Assembly: GCF_000466405.1 (NCBI RefSeq)
Contig: NZ_KE952953.1
Span: 1 to 58,455 of the forward strand
Origin: Atopobium sp. oral taxon 810 str. F0209
Lineage (GTDB): Bacteria; Actinomycetota; Coriobacteriia; Coriobacteriales; Atopobiaceae
Reading direction: 5' to 3'
Length of the DNA stretch: 58,455 bases
Both the position numbers and the translations under genes were made by a program. Below, piece after piece: positions 7,918 to 16,851 of this stretch (its first letter is position 1; each line of letters opens with the position of its first letter). Below the pieces are notes generated by a model. That model was not told where the DNA came from, searched no databases, and saw only the letters and a program-made list of their open reading frames with translations.

Positions 7918-8400
7918 ATGGCAGAGCCCAACATCGTATTGGTTCGTATTGATAATCGCCTTATTCATGGACAGGTCGCCACCCAGTGGACTGGCAGCGT
8001 TGGAGCAAATCTCCTCCTTGTTGCCAATGACGAAATTGCCACCAACAAGATGCGTCAAAATCTCATGAATATGGCAGCGCTCGCAGGTGTTGCTACGCGT
8101 TATTTCTCTATTCAAAAGACTATTGATGTCATCCATAAGGCTGCGCCTCGTCAACACATCTTTATCATCGTTGAAAATCCTCAGGATGCCCTACGCCTTG
8201 TCAAAGGCGGTGTCCCTATCAAAAAGCTCAACATTGGCAATATGCATATGTCCAGCGGCAAGCGACAGGTTGCAACCTCTATCGCGGTTGATGATGCGGA
8301 TGTTGCTGCTTTTAAAGAACTTCAGGATGCGGGTGTTGAGCTCTGGATTCAGCGTGTCCCCAGCATTCCCGCTGAAAACACTGACAAGCTCTTTAAGTAA
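7918..8400 (+). CDS. PTS mannose-family EIIB component
   Basis: EIIB of the mannose/sorbose class takes phosphate from EIIA on a histidine and gives it to the sugar. The 160-residue product is full length with the active His17 in IDNRLIHGQVATQW. AAAGGGG lies before the ATG. EIIC would be expected next. Instead the sequence passes within about 60 bp into the middle of an EIID gene, so this EIIB has no visible partner channel in this locus. Confidence 0.93.
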   Translation: MAEPNIVLVRIDNRLIHGQVATQWTGSVGANLLLVANDEIATNKMRQNLMNMAALAGVATRYFSIQKTIDVIHKAAPRQHIFIIVENPQDALRLVKGGVPIKKLNIGNMHMSSGKRQVATSIAVDDADVAAFKELQDAGVELWIQRVPSIPAENTDKLFK

Positions 8401-9167
8401 GCAAGTCTTACGAACAGCTTTTTGCACTTAGCCACACGTTGGCACTTGTGCACAACTTATTTTGGTCATTCTGCCTGACGAGGGCCCCGGCAGGCATTTG
8501 CTCCAATATGGCCACTAGCGGCAATGTCTTTGGTCCTATTCTCTTCCTCATCATCTTTAACTTGGTTCAGTTTGCTCTGCGCTTTGGTTTGATGAACTGG
8601 TCCTACAAGATGGGCATGTCTGCGCTTGATAGCCTCATGGCAAATATGCAGGCCTTCACCCGCGCGGCTTCCATCCTCGGTGTTTTTGTAGTTGGCTGCC
8701 TTACCGTCACCATGGGCGGCACTCAAATCAATGCTGTTATCCCCAATGGCACCACTCAAGCATATGTTGCGCACACCGCAACCGTTGCTAACGACGAGGT
8801 AGCAAACTTCGAGGTCATCAAGACCAACGATAGGGGTGTCACACTCTCTGGTATGAATGACAAGGATGGCAATCCCCTCTCTGGTACCGACGCAAACGGC
8901 AACCCCGCCACTGCAGGCGCTGTTGATCTTGGCAATGGCATGAGTGAAGTTACCTATATGGAGATGGTGGAATCCTCCGTCAACATTGACATTGCAAACA
9001 TCCTTGACAGCATCTGCCCCAAGCTTGCTCCAATGGCAATCGTTATGCTGCTCTATTACTTGTTCTCCAAGAAGAACTTCACGCCTATGAAGGGTATCGT
9101 GCTCGTACTCATCATCGGCATCTTGGGCGCTGGTCCCTTTGGCCTCTGGCCAAGCATTTGGGGCTAG
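8401..9167 (+). pseudogene. N-terminally truncated PTS mannose-family EIID (EIIC missing)
   Basis: The frame open from 8401 to 9167 matches only the C-terminal half of EIID. Recognisable homology starts about 8460 (LFWSF, then SGNVFGPILFLIIFNLVQFALRFG) and runs to the usual last helices (ending GPFGLWPSIWG). The roughly 120 N-terminal residues of EIID and the whole EIIC gene are absent. The only start codons are non-ATG without ribosome-binding sites or internal ATGs, so it is called a pseudogene. A deletion between the EIIB stop and mid-EIID explains it. The remnant also carries a long Asn/Asp/Gly-rich extracytoplasmic loop not usual in EIID. Confidence 0.82.
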
Positions 9168-9189
9168 GCTTTCCTAGCACGTCCCCGCA

Positions 9190-9230
9190 GGACGCACGAG
9201 CATATCTTGTTCGTGCGTCCCCTTTTTTCT
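9190..9230 (+). terminator. Rho-independent terminator after the PTS genes
   Basis: GGACGCACGA (9190-9199) pairs with TCGTGCGTCC (9211-9220), followed by CCTTTTTTCT. It ends the EIIA-YajC-EIIB-EIID transcript before the GntR gene. Confidence 0.92.
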
Positions 9231-9293
9231 TGAACCCATGCCGAAATATTTTTGCTATTACTTGTACATAGCCCACCTGAAAGGAGGAGAAAG

Positions 9294-10022
9294 GTGACTA
9301 TCGCCTCTCGCAAACAGCCTCTCTATGACCAATTAGTTGATATCCTCAAAGAGAAGATTGAAAACGATTTGGAACCTGGCGACCTTCTTCCTTCTGAACG
9401 TGAGCTTTCCCTACGTTACGGTTTATCTCGCACAACAGTGCGTCAAGCAATGGGTGAACTTGAGGCCTTAGGCTTGGTAACACGTGTGCACGGGCGTGGC
9501 ACCTTTGTTGCCCATTCCGAAACTGAGGTAACCAATCTTTCTGCTACATACAGCTTCACCGACCAGATGCGTCGCGCTGGCCGTAATCCCCAAACCAAAA
9601 TCTTGGAATTCAAGCTGGCAGAGGCGCCCAAGCAGGTTGCAGAAAAGCTTGGTCTCCGCCTAGGAGAGCACATCTACCAACTCCAGCGCCTAAGGTTGGC
9701 TGATGGTATCCCCATGATGCTGGAACGCACGTATCTGCCTGCAACACAGTTTATAGGCTTGAGCTACGATGAGGTCTCTACAAGGGCGTTGTACGAAGTA
9801 ATGGAGCAAGAATACCACCAGACAATTCGCCTGGCCCAAGAGGACTTTAGTGCAAGCATTGCTCGTTCGGATGCAGCTATCTACCTAGACATCCCTGAAG
9901 GATCGGCAATTTTAAAGCTCGTACGAATCACTTTTAATGAGAAGAACGTACCCATTGAATTTACCCGTAGCGTTGCCCGTGCTGATCAATTCAAATACCG
10001 CATCACTCATTTCAGAGGCTAA
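9294..10022 (+). CDS. GntR family (HutC/NagR-type) transcriptional regulator
   Basis: The 242-residue product has an N-terminal winged helix (LYDQLVDILKEKIENDLEPGDLLPSE, then LSRTTVRQAMGELEALGLV) and a UbiC-like ligand domain that in HutC/NagR/DasR members binds sugar phosphates. The GTG at 9294 is chosen because AGGAGG lies 6 bp upstream; the longer ATG-initiated frame has no site. Position between the PTS and agaS genes suggests it regulates this cluster, perhaps through the TGGTA/TACCA dyads at 6856-7017 (inference). Confidence 0.93.
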   Translation: MTIASRKQPLYDQLVDILKEKIENDLEPGDLLPSERELSLRYGLSRTTVRQAMGELEALGLVTRVHGRGTFVAHSETEVTNLSATYSFTDQMRRAGRNPQTKILEFKLAEAPKQVAEKLGLRLGEHIYQLQRLRLADGIPMMLERTYLPATQFIGLSYDEVSTRALYEVMEQEYHQTIRLAQEDFSASIARSDAAIYLDIPEGSAILKLVRITFNEKNVPIEFTRSVARADQFKYRITHFRG

Positions 10023-10154
10023 GCAAAAATCGGGCTAAGCAAAATCGCTGTTGAGATTTCAAAGCTATGCAAATCCTGGCTTTGCTTGTCCTCTCTCTAA
10101 TCCCTAAGACAGAAAAAATAGCCAGCTTTGCTGGACTAAAGGAAGCGTGATTAC

Positions 10155-11319
10155 ATGTACAAAAAATCGATTGATGAGCTCACCGCTCTCGGGGCTGACA
10201 TCACGACTCAAGAAATTGTGCAACAGCCCGAACTTTGGGAAGACACGCTCTCCATTTATGACAACAACATTGAGACTATTGCTAAATTTGTTGCCAGAGC
10301 AAAGACTCTAGGTGGAGACCGTCACACCCATGTTATCTTTGCAGGCGCTGGAACTTCTGCTTATGCAGGCGATACCCTTGTCCCCTATCTACGCCGTCAG
10401 GGCGACAACGATAAATTCATCTTCCAGGCATTGGCAACCACTGATATTGTTTCTGCACCTCGCGATTTCCTGCGCCCTGAGGACCCTACGGTGCTTGTCT
10501 CGTTTGCTCGTAGTGGCAACAGCCCCGAAAGCCTAGCAGCAATTGAGCGTGCTGGCCAAGTTGTTGAGAATATCCTCTACCTCAATATCACCTGCGCACC
10601 CGATGGCAAACTTGCCGTACAGTTTGCAGAGCGTAGCGATGGTCTCACGCTGCTGATTCCTCGTGCTAACGATCGGGGTTTCGCCATGACTGGTAGCTAC
10701 AGCTGCATGACTTTGCTTGCTGCCCTGATTTTTGACACCTCCTCTTATGAGGACAAGGCTGCTTGGATTGCACAGGCCGCCAAGATGGGTCGTGAGGTTA
10801 TCGAGCGTGAAGATGAGATTTGCAGTTGGCTTGAGGGCGACTTTACTCGCATTACCTACCTAGGCTCTGGTGCGCTTGGTGCAATGACTCGTGAAGCCCA
10901 GCTCAAGATTTTGGAGCTAACCGCTGGAAAAATTGCAACCTCGTTTGATACTTCTATGGGCTATCGTCACGGACCCAAATCCTTTGTTAATGAAAAAACA
11001 CTGGTCTTTGACTTTGTCAGCTCCGAACCTTACACCCGCCAGTATGATCTCGATATTCTCAACGAGATTGGTGGCGACGGCATCGCGCAACACACTGTTG
11101 CCATCCAGCAGCAAAGCAAACTACGCGGGCGAGTCTTTTGACTTCGAAGACGACCATCTCATGCCTGAGTTATATCTGGGACTGCCCTACATCTTGTTTG
11201 CACAGACCGTTGCACTCAACACCTCAATCAAGGTTGGCAATACTCCTGATACACCTTCCCCTACTGGCACTGTCAACCGTGTCGTGAAAGGCGTGAGCAT
11301 TCATCCGTTTGAGTCCTAA
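10155..11319 (+). pseudogene. agaS: AgaS-type sugar-phosphate isomerase/deaminase, frameshifted
   Basis: AgaS converts galactosamine-6-P to tagatose-6-P with loss of ammonia. The first frame (10155-11141) gives 328 residues with two SIS domains: FAGAGTSAYAGD near 62-73, SFARSGNSPES and GYRHGPKSF near 270-278. It then reads into KLRGRVF and stops. The next frame continues exactly where AgaS should, with NYAGESFDFEDDHLMPELYLGLPY and GNTPDTPSPTGTVNRVV, to 11319. The shift lies near 11113-11130 and equals one extra base (or two missing). Joined, the protein would be about 388 residues, the normal AgaS length. It is either a real inactivating mutation or a sequencing error. Confidence 0.88.
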
Positions 11320-11343
11320 GCAACTTGCTCTTATACCGTTTGC

Positions 11344-11388
11344 AGACCCGCGTTGCTTCGGCTCTCGCATCGGAGCCGCGGGTCTTTT
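11344..11388 (+). terminator. Rho-independent terminator after agaS
   Basis: AGACCCGCG (11344-11352) pairs with CGCGGGTCT (11377-11385), with a second small hairpin inside, followed by TTTT. It separates agaS from the deacetylase gene. Confidence 0.85.
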
Positions 11389-11445
11389 ACCCTAGTGTGG
11401 ATGTAACTAATTCCCTAGTCTCTGGTGAGACAGAAATGAGGCGTT

Positions 11446-12615
11446 ATGAGTACTTATGCCATTTACGCTGATAAGTTTGTGTTGGCAGGAAGGCTGGTGG
11501 GGCCTGGTTATTTGCCCGTGGTTGAAGGCAAATTTGGCAACTTTACTTACGAGAAGCCTGCGTGCGAAATTTTGGACAAGACGGGCAAGTGGATCGCTCC
11601 TGGTCTCGTGGACATCCATATCCATGGTTTTTATGGTCACGCAACAACTGATATAGATCCTGATGGTATCAACGAATCCAGTCTTGGCTTGGCAAAGTTT
11701 GGTACGACGGCTTGGTGCCCAACCACTTTTACCAACCCTGTAGAAACCATCGGTCGCGAGGTGGCCGCCATTGCCGAAGCCAATCACAAGCGAGACACCA
11801 ACTTCTTGGGTGCACGCATTGCTGGCATCTTCCTCGAAGGGCCTTTCTTTACCATGAAGCACGTGGGTGCTCAAAATCCCGACTATCTTATTGATCCTAA
11901 ATACGAGATTTTTGCCGATTGGCAAGAAAAAGCTGATGGTCTTATTGTCCGCAGCGGCCTCGCTCCTGAGCGTAAGGGCTCGGTTGAGTATATCTCCCGT
12001 CTGTCTGCCGAGAGTGTCGCTTGTGCCATTGGCCATTCTGACGCGACGCACGAACAATGTCTCCAAGCTGTTGATGCGGGTTGCACAACCTTCTTGCATA
12101 CCTACAACGGAATGCGAGGTCTACACCACCGCGAGCCAGGCGTTGTAGGTGCGGCAATGACCACTCCAGATACTTTTGCCGAGGTCATTGGTGACGGTAA
12201 GCATGTGAACCCTGTCTCTATCAAGGTGCTGATTGAAACCAAGGGCTGGCAGCATACGCCTCTTATTACCGACTGCTTGGGTTGTGGAGGCCTACCAGAA
12301 GGCCACTATATGAGCGGTGGCCTACCCGTTGAAATGCGCGGCGGTGCCTGCTATCTCACTGAAGGCCATAATGCTGGTAGTTTGGCCGGTAGCGTGGCTC
12401 GTCTTATTGATGTAGTTAAAAACCTATATGACTGGAATTTGGTGACAGCTGAACAAGCTATTCGCATGGCATCCGAAGTCCCCGCTCGCGCAACACGCGT
12501 AGATCACAAGGTTGGCTTTATCATGCCTGGTCGCAATGCTGATTTCATCGCGCTTAATCCAGATATGACGCTTGATGCAACCTATATCGGTGGCGCACTT
12601 GTTCCTGTAGAGTAG
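11446..12615 (+). CDS. nagA: N-acetylhexosamine-6-phosphate deacetylase (NagA/AgaA family)
   Basis: Metal-dependent amidohydrolase removing acetate from GlcNAc-6-P or GalNAc-6-P. The 389-residue product has HIHG (58-61), the metal Glu131 in FLEGPF, His197 (AIGHSDA), His218 (FLHTYNGM) and the catalytic Asp276 (LITDCLGCGG). Family length is about 380. GAGG lies 4 bp before the ATG. Neighbouring agaS and the tagatose-bisphosphate-type aldolase point to GalNAc-6-P as substrate in this context, but GlcNAc-6-P activity cannot be excluded, so the symbol nagA is family-level. Confidence 0.92.
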   Translation: MSTYAIYADKFVLAGRLVGPGYLPVVEGKFGNFTYEKPACEILDKTGKWIAPGLVDIHIHGFYGHATTDIDPDGINESSLGLAKFGTTAWCPTTFTNPVETIGREVAAIAEANHKRDTNFLGARIAGIFLEGPFFTMKHVGAQNPDYLIDPKYEIFADWQEKADGLIVRSGLAPERKGSVEYISRLSAESVACAIGHSDATHEQCLQAVDAGCTTFLHTYNGMRGLHHREPGVVGAAMTTPDTFAEVIGDGKHVNPVSIKVLIETKGWQHTPLITDCLGCGGLPEGHYMSGGLPVEMRGGACYLTEGHNAGSLAGSVARLIDVVKNLYDWNLVTAEQAIRMASEVPARATRVDHKVGFIMPGRNADFIALNPDMTLDATYIGGALVPVE

Positions 12616-12715
12616 ACGATGCGTTAGCATGTGCGGTTTTCGGTAGCGCACGACCAATGATGTGAGGCACCCTCGTGTCCGCGGAATAATTCCCCCCATT
12701 CTGCGGTCGCGTGCC

Positions 12716-12752
12716 AAAAGCTCCAATGCTTCTGCATTGGAGCTTTTCTTTG
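12716..12752 (+). terminator. Rho-independent terminator after the deacetylase gene
   Basis: AAAAGCTCCAATGC (12716-12729) pairs with GCATTGGAGCTTTT (12734-12747), then CTTTG. The flanking A and T runs would let it act on both strands, serving also the aldolase gene that converges from the right. Confidence 0.9.
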
Positions 12753-12880
12753 TTACGCAGGGCTCAAGGCTCATGTTTTCTTTACAACGTAAGAGCTGCG
12801 CGAGTTGCTATGTAAGGACTACGCAAAACACTATGCACAAGGACTTCACCAAGCACTACGCGCAATAACTTCACCAAACA

Positions 12881-13732
12881 CTACGCCTTATTGGTAGAGC
12901 CTAAGTTGTCCATATGACTCATGACAACTGCTTTGATGTTTTCCATACCAGGAGCTGCAGGTTTTTTGGGATCAAAGTTGGCTGGATTGGTAGCCATGTA
13001 ATCCATAAAGCCTTTGGAGTAAGCTTGGCGAAGTTCGGTAGCATAGTTCACTTTGCAGATGCCGTTTTGAATGGCCTCGGCAACTTGATCGTCAGGTACG
13101 CCAGAAGTACCGTGCAAAACTAGGGGGATCTCCAAACGGCTGCGAATAGCCTTAAGCACGTCTTGCTCAATATGTGGGATGCCTTGATAAACGCCATGTG
13201 CCGTACCCACCCCTACCGCAAGGCTCGTGCAATGGGTACGCGCAACAAACTCCTCAGCCTCATCGGGATCGGTATAAGGATTCTCGCCCGCAACCATAGG
13301 GCCATCGTCTTCCTTGCCGCCGACTTTGCCAAGTTCTGCTTCAACAGGAAGCTGGATTGCTTGGGCAATCTTAGTAACAGAAGCAGTCAAAGCAATGTTG
13401 TCCTCAAAGGGAACGTGGCTGCCATCAATCATAACCGAGGTATAACCAGCGCGAATGGCTTGGGCACAGCGATCAAAGCCATCCCCATGATCAAGATGCA
13501 GCGCAACGGGAACACTTGCGGCCTCAGCAGCAGTGCGCGCCATAGCAACAAAGTAATCAAGGCTCGCATATTTCACAGAACCAGGCGTGGTCTGCATGAT
13601 AACTGGCGAGCGCTTCTCCTCTGCCGCTGCTACAACCGCCATAACAAACTCGAGATTTTCGACATTAAACGCACCAACTGCATAATGACCAGATTGTGCC
13701 TCGAGCAACATTTGCTTGGTATCAACAAACAT
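12881..13732 (-). CDS. Class II aldolase, tagatose-1,6-bisphosphate type (GatY/KbaY family)
   Basis: Zinc-dependent aldolase cleaving tagatose-1,6-bisP (or fructose-1,6-bisP) to DHAP and glyceraldehyde-3-P. The 283-residue product has LHLDHGD (Asp81 catalytic, His82 metal), GTAHGVYQG (His179 metal), HGTSGV (His207 metal) and KVNYATELRQAY. GTAHG and the short length fit GatY/KbaY better than glycolytic FbaA. AAAGGT precedes the ATG. It is divergent from the DeoR gene, with which it shares a 340-bp AT-rich control region. It would catalyse the last step of the GalNAc route. Confidence 0.9.
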   Translation of the reverse strand: MFVDTKQMLLEAQSGHYAVGAFNVENLEFVMAVVAAAEEKRSPVIMQTTPGSVKYASLDYFVAMARTAAEAASVPVALHLDHGDGFDRCAQAIRAGYTSVMIDGSHVPFEDNIALTASVTKIAQAIQLPVEAELGKVGGKEDDGPMVAGENPYTDPDEAEEFVARTHCTSLAVGVGTAHGVYQGIPHIEQDVLKAIRSRLEIPLVLHGTSGVPDDQVAEAIQNGICKVNYATELRQAYSKGFMDYMATNPANFDPKKPAAPGMENIKAVVMSHMDNLGSTNKA

Positions 13733-13788
13733 GGGGTACCTTTCTTTTTCGAAATGAGCTTGCTTTATACTTTCGATATCGCAAGATC

Positions 13789-14040
13789 TGCTTTCTTATT
13801 TATGAAATAGACAAGCAAAACCATTGCTTTTCTCTTAAGAGCTAAGCCCATTCTACGATGTTTTGTTTTTAATTTTTGACTGTATTTATGCAGGTATATA
13901 GCCTAATTTAGCCATATTTGAAATGCTCTGATAGGTATTTGCTTTCTTTTATATACCGCGGAATGATTTGCCTGAGTTTTTTGTCTTAATGCAATAAAAG
14001 AAAAGTTATAAACTTATTTTGAGAAAGCAAAGCGAAAGCA
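13789..14040. promoter_or_regulatory. Repeated GCTTTC/GAAAGC motifs between aldolase and DeoR genes
   Basis: TGCTTTCTT (13789-13797), TTTGCTTTCTTTT (13938-13950) and the inverted, doubled GAAAGCAAAGCGAAAGCA (14023-14040) recur in this divergent AT-rich region. DeoR-family regulators such as AgaR bind clustered CTTTC-type motifs, so these are candidate operators. No gene lies in 13733-14072. Confidence 0.5.
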
Positions 14041-14072
14041 TATCTTCTTCATACTTGTAAAGAGGAAAGCAC

Positions 14073-14879
14073 ATGACAGAGCACCTAGCGAAAAACACAA
14101 CGCCTACTAGGCTTTCTTTCGTCGAAGACCGTCGCGCCGAAATCATGAATACTATCGAGCAAAAAGGAAAGGTTCGCGTTGATCAGCTTGCGGAACTATT
14201 TGGTGTTTCGCGCGTGACTATTCGCGGGGATCTTGATACGTTGAGCCACGATGGACGTCTCAAACGCACGCATGGAGGGGCAGTTGCCTTTTCAAAAACC
14301 GTAACCACTTCGGTGCAGGAGCAACGCATCAACATTAATGCCGAAGCAAAACGTCGCATTGCTCTCCGAGCGGCACAGCTCGTACCTAATGGGAGCTCAA
14401 TTTTGCTTGATTCTGGTACCACTGCGATTGAACTTGTACGTGCATTGAACAATCACAAGGATCTGACTGTGGTCACCAATGATCTCAGCGTTGCAGATTT
14501 GGTGGACCGCTCAATGCCTGCAGCCGATGTGATTTTTCTTGGTGGGCTGCTGCGCAAAGGGCACCGCTACGTCAGCGGTCCTCTTACTTTACGCTCGCTC
14601 GATTCGCTGCGTCCCGATATTGCTTTTGTGTGCCCTACTTCCTTTGTCCCCCAGCGTGGATTTATGACAAACAACCAAGCAATGGCCGCCCTCAAGGAAG
14701 CGTTTTGCCACTGTGCAGACAAGACCTATATTTTGATGGACTCCAGCAAGCTCGGTGCAACAGGGCTACTACGTTTTGGAGATGTCGGCGATGTCGATGC
14801 TATCGTTACTGAAGCAGACCCTGCTGGCCTCATTGCTGCTGCAGCTGAAAATGGAGGCGCTCAACTTATTGTGGCATAG
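14073..14879 (+). CDS. DeoR family transcriptional regulator (AgaR-like)
   Basis: The 268-residue product has a 13-residue N-terminal tail, then the DeoR helix-turn-helix (RRAEIMNTIEQKGKVRVDQLAELFGVSRVTIRGDLDTL, with the recognition helix in SRVTIRGDL). A DeoR C-terminal sensor domain with ILLDSGTTAIELVRAL, the phosphosugar-binding pattern, follows. GAGGAAAG lies upstream. It is divergent from the aldolase gene and closes the cluster, so it probably controls the aldolase and itself in response to a phosphorylated intermediate. Confidence 0.93.
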   Translation: MTEHLAKNTTPTRLSFVEDRRAEIMNTIEQKGKVRVDQLAELFGVSRVTIRGDLDTLSHDGRLKRTHGGAVAFSKTVTTSVQEQRININAEAKRRIALRAAQLVPNGSSILLDSGTTAIELVRALNNHKDLTVVTNDLSVADLVDRSMPAADVIFLGGLLRKGHRYVSGPLTLRSLDSLRPDIAFVCPTSFVPQRGFMTNNQAMAALKEAFCHCADKTYILMDSSKLGATGLLRFGDVGDVDAIVTEADPAGLIAAAAENGGAQLIVA

Positions 14880-14944
14880 CTGTGATATAGCGCTTTTGGT
14901 GCGGCGCCCTAGTAGGCAATCCATACCTTTCCCCGCAGGTAGTT

Positions 14945-15280
14945 CACGTTGCACCCTTTTGACTGTGCTCTCCTCACAGACGGTTCAATAAGCACCTTTT
15001 TGCCCGCATCGGGTTCAAAATGCGCCCTTGCACCAATTTTTACCTGGGCATTCTTCGGCGGTTTGGTACGGTTTTGAACCGTCTGCATTAAATGGAAGAC
15101 AACGGGTTCACAATGCACCCTTTTTCTTGCAGAGGGTTCAAAATGCACCCTCGGAAGAAAATTTACCTGCACTTTTGTGAAAGCAGAGCGACGGTTTTGA
15201 ACCGTTTGTATGGGTTGCGGACACTTTCGAACCGTCTGCGGGAACGCGCGACGCTATTGAACCGCCTACAACTACTGCAC
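14945..15280. repeat. Cluster of GAACCC/GAACCG-containing repeats, right of the GalNAc cluster
   Basis: Ten or so copies of the GGTTCAAAATGCACCC-like unit and GAACCGTCTGC variants, mostly inverted relative to the cluster at 5035-5430. The block 15064-15110 is an inverted copy of 5069-5115 (45 of 47 identical). The stretch 14880-15311 holds no gene. Confidence 0.85.
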
Positions 15281-15311
15281 CTGAAGGCCGCGAAGAGCGA
15301 CGGCGGCAACG

Positions 15312-15911
15312 CTACTCGCGACCGAGCAAGGCATTAAGTTTGGCACGCGTCTCAGGGTCCAAGCGGTCTTCAACAGTCATGCGAGCGTGCGTACGCGCGT
15401 CGAGTTCACGCGCAACTTCATGATCAACGCGTTCCATTTCTTGCACAAGCAAAGCGCTCGAAATCTTGGTAACTGACGATGCATAAGGGCCCAGTCCAGC
15501 CGTCGAACGAATGGCCCTATCGGAAGTCACCAACGCAACATCCCTGCCCGCCCGACGCGCCTGCGAGCAATAACGTTCAATTACTGAATCGGCACTTTCG
15601 CCTTGCTCGGAAAATACGATTTTGACACCTGCAGCTTTTAATATTGGACGCTCGGGCGAGAGATTTTGCGCACCGTCATACACAATAACAGCCTCGTAGC
15701 TACCTTGTGCATACGCAGCAACATCGGCAAGCAAAGCTTCGCGTGCACGCTCAAAAGGGTCCACAGCAATCGAGCCGCCACCCGCTGCACGTCCGCTACC
15801 ACCAGCAGACATGTGTACAGGATTGCCATCCTCGTCTATCAAATCTTCGTAGCGTGGAGTTGCACGCAACACGTTATAGCCATCAACAACAAGCAGGGCT
15901 TTTCTTGCCAC
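15312..15911 (-). CDS. yacP: YacP-like NYN domain RNase
   Basis: Predicted PIN/NYN-fold endoribonuclease; Bacillus YacP (Rae1) cleaves mRNA at the ribosome. The 199-residue product starts at GTG 15911 (VARKALLVVDGYNVLRATP), with GGAGG 9 bp upstream inside the end of rlmB. It has the NYN motif VVDGYNVL, VIVYDGAQN and VALVTSDRAI (acidic active-site residues). It is last in cysS-rlmB-yacP, the order also known from Firmicutes. The insertion MSAGGSGRAAGGGS near residues 34-47 is low-complexity. Confidence 0.88.
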   Translation of the reverse strand: MARKALLVVDGYNVLRATPRYEDLIDEDGNPVHMSAGGSGRAAGGGSIAVDPFERAREALLADVAAYAQGSYEAVIVYDGAQNLSPERPILKAAGVKIVFSEQGESADSVIERYCSQARRAGRDVALVTSDRAIRSTAGLGPYASSVTKISSALLVQEMERVDHEVARELDARTHARMTVEDRLDPETRAKLNALLGRE

Positions 15912-15912
15912 G

Positions 15913-16809
15913 CTACTCAGCCTCCGAAACACGACGAAGCCACTCGTAGCACATCACGGTTGCCGCCTGCGCCACGTTGAGTGACTCAATACGTCCACGC
16001 TGAGGCAGTTTACAGCCAAAATCACAGTGCTCCATCACAAGACGGGATACACCGTCGCCCTCGGACCCCATAACTAATGTAAGGCGCCCTCCCATAGGAG
16101 CAGACCACACGCTATCCTCGGCATGCTCGGTCGCAGCACAGGCCCAAAAACCCACTTCTTTAAGTTTATCGAGCACTGCAGGCAGATTGGCTACCTGTAC
16201 TACGGGAATATGCATAACAGCACCAGCAGAGGTTTTATATGCGCCAACACCTACACCAGCCGCACGTACCTTAGGGATGATGACACCAGCAGCTCCCACC
16301 ACTTCGGCAGATCGGACAATAGCGCCAAGATTTCCCTGGTCAGTGACATGATCTAGCACCACGATAAGAGCGTCCCCATCGCCTGCGCGTTCAATCACAT
16401 CGGACAATGAGGCATAACGATAAGGCGCCACCTGACAAGCGATGCCCTGATGTGCACCATGTGATGACACCACATCCAGGCGGTCGCGCGAAACTTCCTC
16501 AACAGGAATACCTGCAGCCGACAATCGCTTGACAAGACTTCCTAATGACGCATCGCCTGTAGCAACCAACGCCCGTTTCAGAGGAACCCCCGCTTCAAGC
16601 GCTTCAGCGCAAGCACGACGGCCCTCGATATAGTCTGCACCTGAACGACGCTCACTAGGGCGGCGCGCACTTGCATGACGATTGTCACCACGATGCTCAT
16701 TGGGACGTCTGCCACTAGCATTGCGCATATTGCCACGCCGCGAATCGTTCTGCTTGTTCGGACGAGACGAGCTATGACCAGCGGCTTTTCTTGGCTGCTT
16801 GTTATTCAA
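15913..16809 (-). CDS. rlmB: 23S rRNA (guanosine-2'-O-)-methyltransferase RlmB / TrmH family
   Basis: SpoU-class 2'-O-methyltransferase with a trefoil knot; RlmB acts on G2251 of 23S rRNA. The 298-residue product has a highly basic, low-complexity N-terminal tail (about 1-55, rich in Arg, Asn, Ser), the substrate-binding domain, then the SpoU motifs: DHVTDQGNLGAIVRSAE, LVMGSEGDGVS and LPQRGRIESLNVAQAATVMCYE. The start is TTG at 16809 with GAGGTGG about 9 bp upstream. Its stop is one base before the yacP start. Confidence 0.93.
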   Translation of the reverse strand: MNNKQPRKAAGHSSSRPNKQNDSRRGNMRNASGRRPNEHRGDNRHASARRPSERRSGADYIEGRRACAEALEAGVPLKRALVATGDASLGSLVKRLSAAGIPVEEVSRDRLDVVSSHGAHQGIACQVAPYRYASLSDVIERAGDGDALIVVLDHVTDQGNLGAIVRSAEVVGAAGVIIPKVRAAGVGVGAYKTSAGAVMHIPVVQVANLPAVLDKLKEVGFWACAATEHAEDSVWSAPMGGRLTLVMGSEGDGVSRLVMEHCDFGCKLPQRGRIESLNVAQAATVMCYEWLRRVSEAE

Positions 16810-16851
16810 AATCTACACCCCACCTCTAAGCGTATAACGCCAGAGAGTCGA

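Noticed and set aside
11100-11145. Programmed frameshift in agaS
   Set aside because: No slippery heptamer, no obvious downstream pseudoknot, and AgaS is not known to be frameshift-controlled; mutation or sequencing error is simpler.
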